From Streptomyces sp. M41(2017) (lineage in GTDB: Bacteria > Actinomycetota > Actinomycetes > Streptomycetales > Streptomycetaceae): 64,000 nucleotides of DNA. The notes beneath the pieces were generated by a model. The model saw only the letters and a program-made list of their open reading frames with translations, did not search any database and was not told the DNA's origin. This document shows positions 49,141-57,506 of the stretch, piece after piece. A program made the translations under genes and the position numbers. Positions within the stretch are counted from its first letter, which is position 1, and every line of letters starts with the position of its first letter. The DNA is taken from the NCBI RefSeq assembly GCF_002078175.1, contig NZ_MWFK01000002.1, positions 992,001 to 1,056,000 on the forward strand, written 5' to 3'.

Positions 49141-49713
49141 ATGAACAGCCGACCGACGTTCCACTTCCCCGGACCGCTGCGCATCGACGGCCTGGGACTG
49201 CTGCTGCGCGAATGGTCCGACGACGACGTGGCGGATCTCGTCGCCCTTTACGACGATCCCGAGATCGACCGGTGGACTCCGGTCGCCTCGCCCTTCGACA
49301 CCGCCGCGGCGCTCGCCTATCTCGCGGCAGCCGAGCAGAAGAGCGCCGAGGGGCGAGCCGTACAGCTGGCCATCACCACGGACGGGGAGCTGCCCCGGGG
49401 GGAGATCCTGCTGTTCCCCGGTTCGGGCGACGACCGTGACGTCGAGCTCGCGTACGGGGTGGGGGCCGCCCACCGGGGCCGGGGGCTCGCGACCCGCGCT
49501 GTCCGGCTCGCCGTGGACTTCGCGCACCGGCACGTCGGCGGGCGCCGCGTCGTTCTGTGCATCGAGGACGGGAACGCGGCGAGCGAAGGGGTCGCCCGGT
49601 CGGCGGGGTTCGCCCTGGCCGACGACGACCCGGTGGTCCGTACGGCGAAGGGACGCGACGTCGTCCTGCGGACCTGGAGCCGTACCGCCGGCGGCGAGGG
49701 TCCGTTCGGGTGA
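49141..49713 (+). CDS. GNAT family N-acetyltransferase (RimJ/RimL type)
   Basis: A 190-residue acetyl-CoA-dependent acyltransferase. The RimJ/RimL-like opening LRIDGLGLLLREWSDDDVAD precedes LYDDPEIDRWTPVASPFD. The acetyl-CoA pyrophosphate loop is VELAYGVGAAHRGRGLATRA (Q/RxxGxG/A as HRGRGLA), followed by VVLCIEDGNAASEGVARSAG where the conserved Asn sits. The ATG at 49141 follows CAAGGATCGTCCG. Substrate unknown; the family modifies protein N-termini or small amines. Confidence 0.9.
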   Translation: MNSRPTFHFPGPLRIDGLGLLLREWSDDDVADLVALYDDPEIDRWTPVASPFDTAAALAYLAAAEQKSAEGRAVQLAITTDGELPRGEILLFPGSGDDRDVELAYGVGAAHRGRGLATRAVRLAVDFAHRHVGGRRVVLCIEDGNAASEGVARSAGFALADDDPVVRTAKGRDVVLRTWSRTAGGEGPFG

Positions 49714-50097
49714 CGGTCCGCGGGGGCGGCGGTCCCGCCGCGCTCTGGCCCAGGCCGGACGCGGCGCCTCGGGCCGGCCCGGCCCGGTTCAGGTGCCCGT
49801 CGCCCGGAGGCGTCCGCGCCGCCACGCGCCGGCCGGCTCCGCCGCCGGGGCGGGTGCCGTCAGGTACTCCTCGGTGATCTCCTTCGGGCCGACGGCCACA
49901 CCTTCTCGCGTAGCCGTAGCACCCGCGAACCGACGAACGTGACAACCCACCACGGGGAGCCCATGCGGTCCCGGCGCAACCAGCACCGCCCGCCGGGGGC
50001 GCCCGTGCGGGTTCCCGTCAATTCCGTTGCGGAGCGCTCCGTCGCGCGGCTACGTTCTGCGGGCTTCCCACCCGCACGCCCGACACCCGGAGCGACC
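49714..50097. other. intergenic region between two GNAT genes
   Basis: Nothing assignable. A short minus-strand frame ending at 49789 (with a stretch reading VGPKEITEEYLTAPAP) looks slightly protein-like, but it has no supported start and no family match. The promoter of the next gene is presumably near 50040-50060, where TACGTTCTG interrupts the GC-rich sequence. Confidence 0.35.
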
Positions 50098-50979
50098 TTG
50101 CCGCCACGCATCACCCCGTTGACCGATCCCGAAGACACGGCGTCGAGCCGTCGCCTCGCCTGGCTGGCCTCGGACGCCGAAGGAACACCGCTGGGCTCGG
50201 CGTTCGTCCGGCTGTTCGACACGGAGGGTCAGCGGCACCTCGCCGAGCTGGAGATCACCGTGCACCCCGCCGAGCGGCGCCACGGCGTGGGCGGCGCCCT
50301 CCTGGAAGCCGCGACGGCGGCGGCACGGGACGACGGGCGCAGGTCACTGGTCGCCCAGGCCACGACCGGCTCCCCCGGCGATCTCTTCCTCGCCGCACAG
50401 GGCTTCCGCAGAGTGTTGGCGCTGACGTACGCGCGGCTCCCGCTGCCGGAACTCGACCTCACGCGGATCGACGGGATCGCCGACCTCCCGCACCCGGGTT
50501 ACGAGTTGACGCACTGGGACGGGGTGGTTCCGCCCGAGCTCGCGGCCGGCTTCGCCGCGTCGCGGCGGGCGATGGACGACATGCCGATGGAGGAGACCGA
50601 CTACGGGACCGTCGCCTGGGACGTGGACCGGGTCGTGGCCGTGGCCGAGGCCGTCCTCCGGCGCGGGGAGGCGCTGCAGACGGTGGCGGTGCTGGACCGC
50701 GCGGACGGCTCGGTCGTCGGGTTCTCGGAGCTCGTGGTGCCCGGCGACGGCCGGGGCGACGCTCAGCACTACGGGACGGGGGTCCTGCCCGAGCACCGGG
50801 GCCACGGTCTCGGTCTGTGGATGAAGGCGCGGTCGATCCGGCTGGCCCGTGAGCGCCATCCGGAACTGTCCGGCCTGCTCACGGACACGGCCGACAGCAA
50901 CGCGCCGATGCTCGCGATCAACGACGCGCTCGGCTACCTGCCGACACACCGCGCCGTGGAGTATCAGCGGGATCTCTGA
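50098..50979 (+). CDS. tandem-GNAT acetyltransferase
   Basis: A 293-residue protein with two GNAT domains. The first has VHPAERRHGVGGALLEAATA, where RRHGVG is the acetyl-CoA loop. The second has YGTGVLPEHRGHGLGLWMKA, followed by LLTDTADSNAPMLAINDALG with the conserved Asn and the final LGYLPTHRAVEYQRDL. I chose a TTG at 50098 because GGAG lies 5-6 nt upstream; the frame is open for a further 160 bp, but that extension is Arg/Pro-rich and unlike the family. Double GNAT proteins of this class include mycothiol synthase-like enzymes, but it lacks clear MshD identity, so I leave the substrate open. Confidence 0.85.
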   Translation: MPPRITPLTDPEDTASSRRLAWLASDAEGTPLGSAFVRLFDTEGQRHLAELEITVHPAERRHGVGGALLEAATAAARDDGRRSLVAQATTGSPGDLFLAAQGFRRVLALTYARLPLPELDLTRIDGIADLPHPGYELTHWDGVVPPELAAGFAASRRAMDDMPMEETDYGTVAWDVDRVVAVAEAVLRRGEALQTVAVLDRADGSVVGFSELVVPGDGRGDAQHYGTGVLPEHRGHGLGLWMKARSIRLARERHPELSGLLTDTADSNAPMLAINDALGYLPTHRAVEYQRDL

Positions 50980-51066
50980 CGTGCCCGGGCCGACCGTGCC
51001 CGTCACCCGGGGCCCGGACCCGGCGAGGGGGGGTGACGCCCGGCCCGCGCGGGAGGCCGGCCCGGT

Positions 51067-51978
51067 TCAGGTCTCCGCCCTGAGCGCGGCGAGGCCGTCC
51101 CGGCTCGACGCGTGCCGGGGCGTCCAGCCCAGCTCACGTTCCGCCTTCGCCGAGGACACCCGCAGCGTCGTCCTCATCGTCACGTGCGCGTACGACAGGG
51201 GCCGCATCGTCCACAGCGGTACGGTCAACGGCTTCGGCAGGCCGAACTCCTCGGCCACGGCCCGGACATGGGCGGCGAAGCCGAACGGGGTCCGGTCGGT
51301 GACGTTGTACGCCTCGCCCGGCCGGCCGTGGTCCACGGCGGCGGCCACCGCTCGCGCCGCGTCGGCCAGGTCGACCCACGGCAGCACCCGGCCGTGGTCG
51401 TCGGCCACGGGGAGCTGCCGCCGTCGCAGCATGGGGAGCAGGGCGTCCGTGCCGCCGGCGCCGTAGAAGAGGCCGAAGCGGAGGGTGATCCCCTCCATGT
51501 CGGTGGCACCGAAGGTGAGTTGTTCCTTGATGCGCATGGCGGCGATGTGCTGTTCCAGCGCGGCGGTGGCGCCCGGAGGGCCGAAGGGATCGTCCTCGGT
51601 GAGGACGTGGGCTCCGTGATCGCCGTATCCGTAGCCGAAGACCATCGACTCGGCGATGATCCGGCGGGCGCCGGTGGCTCGGGCGGCCTCGACGAGGTGG
51701 GCGGTGCCGTCGACCCGGAGGGCGTCGGTGGCTCGCATGTCACGGTGGCGCAGGGGCGCCTTGCCGAGGGCGGTCGCCGCCAGGATCACCGTGTCGTAGT
51801 GCCGTCCGTCGACGGCGCGCAGCGTCGCCTCGCGGTCCAGGACGTCGGCGCGGACGTCGTTGGCCGGGCCCCGGCCGAGGCCGGTGACCGTGTGGCCCGC
51901 CTCGGTCAGGGCACGGGTGATGTGCCGGCCGAGGACGCCGCTCGCGCCGGCCAGGAGGATGTTCTGGTGCGTGGTCAT
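51067..51978 (-). CDS. NAD-dependent epimerase/dehydratase family protein
   Basis: A 303-residue extended short-chain dehydrogenase. The nucleotide loop is ILLAGASGVLGRHITRALTE (residues 7-26). The substrate-side residues are ARRIIAESMVFGYG, where the usual catalytic YxxxK is replaced by sequence around VFGYGYG and a later AMRIKEQL, so it may be an atypical reductase or a NADB regulator. The C-terminal part carries LPWVDLADAARAVAAAVDHG and GEAYNVTDRTP. It is convergent with the tandem GNAT gene. Substrate unknown. Confidence 0.87.
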   Translation of the reverse strand: MTTHQNILLAGASGVLGRHITRALTEAGHTVTGLGRGPANDVRADVLDREATLRAVDGRHYDTVILAATALGKAPLRHRDMRATDALRVDGTAHLVEAARATGARRIIAESMVFGYGYGDHGAHVLTEDDPFGPPGATAALEQHIAAMRIKEQLTFGATDMEGITLRFGLFYGAGGTDALLPMLRRRQLPVADDHGRVLPWVDLADAARAVAAAVDHGRPGEAYNVTDRTPFGFAAHVRAVAEEFGLPKPLTVPLWTMRPLSYAHVTMRTTLRVSSAKAERELGWTPRHASSRDGLAALRAET

Positions 51979-52050
51979 ACCGGAGCGACGGACCGCGGGG
52001 GCCGGGATGTGACATCGACGCCCGGCCGTTCCCGCGCACCGCGCCGGGTG

Positions 52051-52827
52051 TCACCCCTCGTACACGTACGGTGTCGTCGTGGTGAGCGGCTGGAAGCCGA
52101 GTCGGGCGAGAACGGGCCGGCTCTGGCCGGAGGCGTCGACCTGGACGTACCGGTAGCCGCGGTCCGCCGCGACGCGGGCGCGGTGGGCGACCAGGGCGCG
52201 GTAGATGCCGCGGCCGCGCCAGGCCTCGACGGTGCCGCCGCCCCACAGTCCGGCGAACCGCGCTCCGGGCAGGAGTTCCATGCGGGCGGCGCTGACGGGG
52301 ACGTCCCCGGCGAGCGCCACGACGGCGACCACGGTGTCCGCGTCGCCGGTGAGCTGGGCGAGCAGTTGGTGCCGCAGGCGGGTGCCGTCCGTTCCGAAGG
52401 CCTGTTGGTGGACCTCGGCCACGAGTTCGACCCCGGCGCGGTCGGTGACGGGCAACAGGCGTACGCCCTCCGGCGGTTCGGCGTCGAGGGTCAGATCGCC
52501 CAGCTCGGCGATCATCAGCGTCTCCTCGGGCTGCGCGGTGAAGCCCGCGGCCTGCAGCCGCCGTCCGAGGTCCTCGGGCCGGTCGTGCCCGTACAACTTC
52601 CACTCGAACTCCAGGCCGAGGCCGGTGAAGTGGCGTATCTGCTCGGCTACGGCCGCGTCGGCGTTCGTCCCGTCGAGGTCGGACCAGATCACCCCGTTCC
52701 ATCCGCCCTCGGCCCCGATCTGGCGCACCACCCGCCCGGCCCGCTCGATCCGGGCGCCCGGCGCGTCGGGGCGTGCCGTCTCCCGCATGTCCCGGTCGAA
52801 CAGGGCAAGTACCGCTACGTGATCCAT
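52051..52827 (-). CDS. GNAT family N-acetyltransferase
   Basis: A 258-residue protein with a C-terminal GNAT domain. VVAVVALAGDVPVSAARMEL leads into LWGGGTVEAWRGRGIYRALV, where RGRGIY is the acetyl-CoA loop, then YRYVQVDASGQSRPVLARLG with the conserved Ser/Arg pair and LGFQPLTTTTPYVYEG at the end. The N-terminal half (GWNGVIWSDLDGTNADAAVA, FEWKLYGHDRPEDLGRRLQA) is typical of a streptomycete GNAT subgroup. It lies upstream of the epimerase on the same strand, 72 bp away. Substrate unknown. Confidence 0.88.
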   Translation of the reverse strand: MDHVAVLALFDRDMRETARPDAPGARIERAGRVVRQIGAEGGWNGVIWSDLDGTNADAAVAEQIRHFTGLGLEFEWKLYGHDRPEDLGRRLQAAGFTAQPEETLMIAELGDLTLDAEPPEGVRLLPVTDRAGVELVAEVHQQAFGTDGTRLRHQLLAQLTGDADTVVAVVALAGDVPVSAARMELLPGARFAGLWGGGTVEAWRGRGIYRALVAHRARVAADRGYRYVQVDASGQSRPVLARLGFQPLTTTTPYVYEG

Positions 52828-52931
52828 GGGCTCACTCCAGCACCCCGGGTCGTCCGGGGCAACGGAGATTGCGGGCGGCGGCGCTGACGGAGAGCCCCTG
52901 AGCTCCCGTGCGGCCCCGCCCGGAGGACGCC

Positions 52932-52972
52932 GGCGCCCGGGCGGACCCCTCCTCGGGTCCGTCCCGGGCGCC
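52932..52972 (-). terminator. hairpin terminator after the MFS transporter
   Basis: GGCGCCCGGGCGGACCC (52932-52948) pairs with GGGTCCGTCCCGGGCGCC (52955-52972, one extra base) around CTCCTC, 19 bp beyond the transporter stop. Confidence 0.75.
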
Positions 52973-52990
52973 TGCCCCCGCGGCCCGCGG

Positions 52991-54319
52991 TCAGCCGGTG
53001 GCGGTCAGTTCCTGGTGCGGCGCGGTGCTGGGCGGCGTCGTCCTGACGCGGCGCAGTCCGGTCAGGCTGACGAACACCAGCGAGAAGACGCCGGCGGCGG
53101 CGAAGGCGGTGAAGCCGGCGGTGGTCGAGCCGGTGGCGAGGAGCTGTCCGCCGAGCCACGGGCCGAAGACGGCGCCGAAGCGGCCCATTCCGGAGGTCCA
53201 GCCGACCGCGGTGGCACGGTGGTCGTCCGCGGAGCGGTGCGCCACCGTCGCGTAGATCATCGCCTGGGCGCTGAAGAGGAACAGGCCGGTCAGGAAGACG
53301 ACGGTGTAGGTGAGGGGCAGCGGCATCCTGAAGCTCAGGGAGTAGATGCCGACGGCGGTGGCGCCGAACCAGATCGCGGAGATGAGCGAGCCGCCGAACC
53401 GGTCGGTGAGCCGGCCGCCGATCAGCATGCCGACGATGCCGCCGACGTTGATGACGATGACGAAGCCGATGGAGGAACCGAGGTTGTAGCCGTTGGCCTT
53501 CATCAGCGAGGGCAGCCACTGCGAGACGCCGTAGACGAGGAGGAGGCCACCGAAGGAGGCGAGCCAGAAGAACAGGGTCTCGACCCACTGGCCGCCGCGG
53601 AAGAGGGCGGTGAGCGCGCTGAAGCGATCGGCGGTGGCCTGGCGTTCCCTGTTCCGGGCGGCGAGGTCGACGCCGTAGCGGTCGGCGAGGGCGCGGGCCT
53701 CCTCGGTGCGGCCCGTGGCCTGGAGGAAGGCCATCGACTCGGGCAGGAACCTGACGGCCAGCGGAACGCCGACGAACAGCGGTATCACGCAGATCCAGAA
53801 CGAGACCCGCCAGTCGCCCGTCCCGAGCGCGACGAATCCGGCGCCGATGCCGCCTGCCTGGTGGGCCGTCATCAGGGAGCCCACGATCAGGGCGCGGTGA
53901 CCTCGCGGGGCGTACTCGGTGACCATCGTGATCGCGCTGGGCAGCAGGCCGCCGAGGCCGAGGCCCGCGAGGAAGCGCCCGAGGCTGAAGGCGCCCAGGC
54001 TGCCCGCCGAGGCACAGACGGCGGAGGCCAGGGAGAACACCGCGGTCGACGCGACGATCGTCTTCTTGCGTCCGACCCAGTCGCTCACGGTTCCGGAGGA
54101 CAGGGCGCCGATCAGCATGCCGAAGGTGGCGTAGGAGCCGACGTCGCCGGCTTTGCCGGGGTCGATGCCGAGCGCCTTCGTCTCCAGCATGTGCGGCAGC
54201 ACGGAACCGTAGATGAACATGTCGAGGCCGTCGAAGAGGACGACCAGCCAGCAGAGGCCGACGACCAGTGCGGCCATTCTGCTGCCGCCGCGCGCGGGCA
54301 GGGCGAGGGAGGAGGACAT
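52991..54319 (-). CDS. aromatic acid:H+ symporter (AAHS) family MFS transporter
   Basis: A 442-residue twelve-helix major facilitator protein. AAHS features are the first-helix motif VLFDGLDMFIYGSVLPHM with the conserved aspartates, the loop 2-3 motif GTVSDWVGRKKT and the second-half repeat GGRLTDRFGGSL, as in PcaK and GalT, which import protocatechuate, 4-hydroxybenzoate or gallate. It lies downstream of the aromatic operon, in the same orientation but with its own promoter. That promoter contains TTGTCAACAAT, the core of the palindrome before the gntR gene, so it probably belongs to the same regulon. The AAHS call and the operon make gallate or a related acid the leading cargo. Confidence 0.9.
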   Translation of the reverse strand: MSSSLALPARGGSRMAALVVGLCWLVVLFDGLDMFIYGSVLPHMLETKALGIDPGKAGDVGSYATFGMLIGALSSGTVSDWVGRKKTIVASTAVFSLASAVCASAGSLGAFSLGRFLAGLGLGGLLPSAITMVTEYAPRGHRALIVGSLMTAHQAGGIGAGFVALGTGDWRVSFWICVIPLFVGVPLAVRFLPESMAFLQATGRTEEARALADRYGVDLAARNRERQATADRFSALTALFRGGQWVETLFFWLASFGGLLLVYGVSQWLPSLMKANGYNLGSSIGFVIVINVGGIVGMLIGGRLTDRFGGSLISAIWFGATAVGIYSLSFRMPLPLTYTVVFLTGLFLFSAQAMIYATVAHRSADDHRATAVGWTSGMGRFGAVFGPWLGGQLLATGSTTAGFTAFAAAGVFSLVFVSLTGLRRVRTTPPSTAPHQELTATG

Positions 54320-54436
54320 CGTTGTTTCCTCTCGTCCAGGAGGTGTGGGCCCTGGAAGGGGATCGGGGATGCGGGTCGGCGCGGCTCGTGCGGCTGACCC
54401 GGCGATGCGCTAGACGCTAGGGAGTGAACCCCTGAG

Positions 54437-54458
54437 TGTCAACGTTTTTGTCAACAAT
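54437..54458 (-). promoter_or_regulatory. GntR operator candidate at the MFS promoter
   Basis: Two TGTCAAC copies 12 bp apart (54437-54443, 54449-54455); the second forms TTGTCAACAAT (54448-54458), identical to the centre of the palindrome before gntR. It lies about 120 bp upstream of the transporter start in the only AT-rich part of the gap. Confidence 0.6.
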
Positions 54459-54753
54459 CCTGAGGCGAATCAGGCCACCGTCGCGACCGTGCCATGAAGA
54501 GCTGAGAGGCAGGTGAAAAGGGCACGGGCGGCACACAGTTCGGTGCCGCCCGTACTCCTGCGCTGGCCGGTTCTGCTCGCTCTAGGTCTCGGCCCGCGCA
54601 CGACTGCCCCGGCGGCCCGCGCACGACCGCCGGCCGGGGAGGGCCCCTGGGTCGTGGTCGACGGCGGACTCCGGGGCCGTGGCCGACGGCGGACTCCCTG
54701 GGCGTGGCCGACGGCCGGTGCGGGCCGGGTCCGGCTCGGGGGCCGGTTCCGGG
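54459..54753. other. intergenic DNA between the aromatic operon and its transporter
   Basis: No gene supported. It contains the terminator at 54524-54553 and, around 54658-54700, a direct repeat of GACGGCGGACTCC within G/C-rich sequence. A plus-strand frame from 54513 has no family resemblance and lies across the terminator. Confidence 0.4.
54524..54553 (-). terminator. hairpin terminator of the aromatic operon
   Basis: ACGGGCGGCAC (54524-54534) and GTGCCGCCCGT (54543-54553) form a perfect 11-bp stem with an ACAGTTCG loop, 200 bp beyond the dioxygenase stop and just before the transporter promoter. Confidence 0.7.
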
Positions 54754-55704
54754 TCAGCCGATGGGCGGGGTTCCGTGGGTGTGGAAGGACTCGATGGTCT
54801 TCAGCCCCCAGGCCTGCCCCTTCTTCCGCTCGTTCTCGGTCCAGGTCACCAGAGGCCAGTCGGGGGCGAGGACGAGCCGGGTCAGCGGGTTGCACAACTC
54901 GACGCGATTGCCGCCGGGTTCGTAGACGTAGAGGAAGAACGTCTGCTGGATGGCGTGCTTGTGCGGGCCCGTCTCGATGAACACGCCGGTGTCCAGGGCG
55001 AGATCGGCGGCGCGGAGGATGTCCTCGCGGGTGTCGGTGGCGAAGGCGATGTGGTGCAGCCGTCCGTTCGACCCCGTCCAGTCCTCCGTGTAGACCACGT
55101 CGTACGACTTGTTGCTGAACGTCAGCCACTGCGCGGCGATCCTGCCGCTGTCGAGCTGGATCTGCTCGGTCGGCCGGGCCCCGAGCGCGTCCCGCACGAA
55201 GTCGCCGCAGGCCGCCACGTCGGCGGCGAGGAAGTTGACGTGGTCCAGGCGTCGCACTCCGACGCCGTGCCCCGGCTTGGCCTGGGGCTGGTTCTTCAGA
55301 CCCGGCTTCAGATGGTCCGGCGCGCGATACCACTCGCTCTCCCAGTACAGGGCGAGTTCGTGGCCGTCCGGGTCGGTGGTGACGAAGACAGGTCCGATGC
55401 CCGGCTCGTCGTCGGTCCAGCGGCCCTCGCGCCCGGCGCCCTCGATCTCCTTGACCCGGCGCACGAGGGCCTCCTCGCTGGAGGCCCGCAGGGCGGTGCG
55501 GCGGATGCCCGAGGTGGAGTGGGCGGTGAGGATCAGGCTGTGGTGCTCGTAGTCGTCCCAGGTCCGCAGGTAGACGGAGTCTCCGGAGCGGCCGTTCTCG
55601 GTCAGACCGAGGTAGTCCGTGAAGAACCGGACGCTCGCGTCCAGGTCGGGGGTGAGCAGTTCGACGTGCCCGAGGTGGGCGATGTCGCCGAGCGGCGGGG
55701 CCAT
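54754..55704 (-). CDS. type I extradiol (catechol 2,3-dioxygenase-like, VOC fold) ring-cleavage dioxygenase
   Basis: A 316-residue two-domain vicinal-oxygen-chelate protein of the XylE length class. The metal triad is His155 (RRLDHVNFLAAD), His217 or His218 (GRLHHIAFAT) and Glu269 (GNRVELCNPLTR). Further active-site matches are His250 (HKHAIQQT) and Tyr261 (YVYEPGG). The N-terminal domain (AHLGHVELLTPDLDASVRFF) keeps the fold but not the metal. It should cleave a catechol-type ring next to the hydroxyls using Fe(II) and oxygen. It is the last gene of an operon whose other enzymes process 4-oxalomesaconate, so the natural ring substrate may be gallate or protocatechuate, not catechol; that is inference. 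Confidence 0.88.
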   Translation of the reverse strand: MAPPLGDIAHLGHVELLTPDLDASVRFFTDYLGLTENGRSGDSVYLRTWDDYEHHSLILTAHSTSGIRRTALRASSEEALVRRVKEIEGAGREGRWTDDEPGIGPVFVTTDPDGHELALYWESEWYRAPDHLKPGLKNQPQAKPGHGVGVRRLDHVNFLAADVAACGDFVRDALGARPTEQIQLDSGRIAAQWLTFSNKSYDVVYTEDWTGSNGRLHHIAFATDTREDILRAADLALDTGVFIETGPHKHAIQQTFFLYVYEPGGNRVELCNPLTRLVLAPDWPLVTWTENERKKGQAWGLKTIESFHTHGTPPIG

Positions 55705-55713
55705 GGGGCCTCC

Positions 55714-56799
55714 TCAGGGTTGGTGTGCGGCTCCGGCCGGCCGGGGGAAGACCGTGCCGTCGAAGATCTTGCGTGCGGTGCGGACGACCGCGGTGCCCCG
55801 GGCCTCGGGGATGCCTCCGGGGCCGTACGCGAGTCCGGACTCGATGTCGAGGAATCCGGTCGGGTGCTCGATCCGCAGCCGGTCCCCGCGCTCGGGCAGC
55901 CGTGCGACGGTTCGGCCGACGCCACCCTCCACGCGCAGCCCCGCGGCGACGCTCGCGGCGCCGAGGACACCGATGGAGGTGTGGCAGCGCACCGGGATGA
56001 ACGTGCGGGTGCTCACCACTCCCCCGGCACGCGGCGGCGCCAGGAGCGTCACCTTGGGCACCGAGGCGTTCTCGACGTCCCCGAGACCCATCAGCCTGCC
56101 CGCCTCCAGGCGGATCGCGCGGACCCGGTCGGCCAGCGCGAGATCCTCCTCCAGGTCCCTGGGGGTCTCGTACCCGGTGACGTCCAGCGCGGACGCGGCG
56201 ACCAGCACCGTGGGCATTCCGTTGTCCACGCACGTCACGGCGGTGCCGGCGACGGAGTCGCGGGCGTGTCCGGTGGGCAGCAACGGGCCGCTCCGCCGCG
56301 GGAACTCGACGACCACCGGCGCGGCGGTCCCCGGCACCCCGGAGATCTCGGCCGGCCCCGTGTAGACGACGCGCCCGTCCTCGGTGGGAAAGCTCACGAC
56401 GGCCAGATCACCGGAGTTGAGCATGCGGATCCGTACCGAGGTGCGCTCCCGGCCCGGTTCGACGAGTCCGCGCTCGACGGCGAACGGGCCGACGCCGGCG
56501 AGGAGGTTGCCGCAGTTCTGACGGTCCGACACTTCCCCTTTCTCGACGCCTACTTGGAGGAACAGGTAGTCGATGTCCGCTGCGGGGTCCTCGGAGACCG
56601 AGACGACGGCCACCTTGCTGGTCAGCGGATGCGCGCCGCCGAGTCCGTCGATCTGGCGCGAGTCGGGGCTGCCCATCACCCGCAGCAGCAGGTCGTCGCG
56701 GTCGGCCGGCTCCGCGGGGAGGTCCCCGGCCAGGAAGTAGGCGCCCTTGGAGGTGCCGCCGCGCAGGAGCATGCAGCGCAGTTCCGCGAACCGGCTCAC
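55714..56799 (-). CDS. galD: 4-oxalomesaconate tautomerase (PrpF/GalD family)
   Basis: A 361-residue diaminopimelate-epimerase-fold isomerase. PrpF-family motifs: CMLLRGGTSKGAYFLAGDLP near the start, SPDSRQIDGLGGAHPLTSKV, DYLFLQVGVEKGEVSDRQNC with Cys96, GNLLAGVGPFAVE and, near the C-terminus, TFIPVRCHTSIGVLGAASVA. GalD of Pseudomonas putida interconverts the keto and enol forms of 4-oxalomesaconate in gallate breakdown. Assignment to GalD rather than 2-methylaconitate isomerase rests on the adjacent GalC and GalB homologues. It ends 9 bp before the dioxygenase gene and starts within an ATGA overlap with galC. Confidence 0.88.
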   Translation of the reverse strand: MSRFAELRCMLLRGGTSKGAYFLAGDLPAEPADRDDLLLRVMGSPDSRQIDGLGGAHPLTSKVAVVSVSEDPAADIDYLFLQVGVEKGEVSDRQNCGNLLAGVGPFAVERGLVEPGRERTSVRIRMLNSGDLAVVSFPTEDGRVVYTGPAEISGVPGTAAPVVVEFPRRSGPLLPTGHARDSVAGTAVTCVDNGMPTVLVAASALDVTGYETPRDLEEDLALADRVRAIRLEAGRLMGLGDVENASVPKVTLLAPPRAGGVVSTRTFIPVRCHTSIGVLGAASVAAGLRVEGGVGRTVARLPERGDRLRIEHPTGFLDIESGLAYGPGGIPEARGTAVVRTARKIFDGTVFPRPAGAAHQP

Positions 56800-57506
56800 G
56801 GCGCGGCTCCGTCCCCGACGTACGCGTCGTAGGGCGTGTAGGTGACGCCGAGGCGGGCCAGGGTGTCGCGCAAGCCGTAGCGGTCCAGGCCGAGTTCGCC
56901 TTCCCGGAAGGCGGCGCGGGCCAGTGCCTCCTTGTGTTCGCGGGCCTCGGACGCCTCGGCGGTGCGGCGGGCGTCCGCGCGCGGTACGCAGACCACGCCG
57001 TCGTCGTCGGCGAGGATGACGTCGCCGGGCCGGACGACCTGGCCGCCGAGGACGACCGGGACGTTGACGGAGCCGCCGGTCGCCTTCACCGTGCCCTGCG
57101 GGCTGACCGCGGCGGCCCAGGCGGGGAAGCCCATCGCGCGCAGTTCGGCGGTGTCGCGGACGCCGGCGTCGATGACCAGGCCGCGTACGCCGCGCCGTTG
57201 GAGCGCGGTGGCGAACAGTTCGCCGAACATGCCGTCCGTGGAGGGGGACGTGGTGGTGACGACGAGGACGTCGCCGTCACCGCACTGCTCCACCGCGGCG
57301 TGGATCATGAGGTTGTCGCCGGGCCAGGACAGGACCGTGACCGCGGTGCCGGCGACGCGGACGCCCTGCTGGACGGGGCGCAGCCGGGTGCCGAGCAGGC
57401 CGGTGCGGCCCATCGCCTCGTGCACGGTGGCGGTCCCGTACGCGGCGATCGCCTCGACGTCCTTCGGGTCCGCCTTCGGTGGGCCGGTGACGATCACGCC
57501 GCTCAT
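56796..57506 (-). CDS. galC: 4-carboxy-4-hydroxy-2-oxoadipate aldolase / oxaloacetate decarboxylase
   Basis: A 236-residue class II aldolase of the RraA/HMG-CHA family (GalC, LigK). It splits 4-carboxy-4-hydroxy-2-oxoadipate into pyruvate and oxaloacetate and often decarboxylates oxaloacetate. Motifs: GTATVHEAMGRTGLLGTRLR, GTAVTVLSWPGDNLMIHAAV, FGELFATALQRRGVRGLVID, AGVRDTAEL with the metal-binding Arg-Asp pair, VVLGGQVVRPGDVILADDDG and VVCVPRADA. The ATG at 57506 overlaps the galB stop and its own stop overlaps the galD ATG, so the three are translationally coupled. It is the last step of the lower pathway. Confidence 0.93.
   Translation of the reverse strand: MSGVIVTGPPKADPKDVEAIAAYGTATVHEAMGRTGLLGTRLRPVQQGVRVAGTAVTVLSWPGDNLMIHAAVEQCGDGDVLVVTTTSPSTDGMFGELFATALQRRGVRGLVIDAGVRDTAELRAMGFPAWAAAVSPQGTVKATGGSVNVPVVLGGQVVRPGDVILADDDGVVCVPRADARRTAEASEAREHKEALARAAFREGELGLDRYGLRDTLARLGVTYTPYDAYVGDGAAP

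Noticed and set aside
50018..50035. GTCAATTCCGTTGCGG resembling a conserved 16S rRNA segment
   Set aside because: Only a short chance match to the universal CGTCAATTC motif; no surrounding rRNA structure.
54513..54980. 155-codon plus-strand ORF between the MFS and dioxygenase genes
   Set aside because: It crosses a terminator hairpin and the 3' end of the dioxygenase; no recognisable family.
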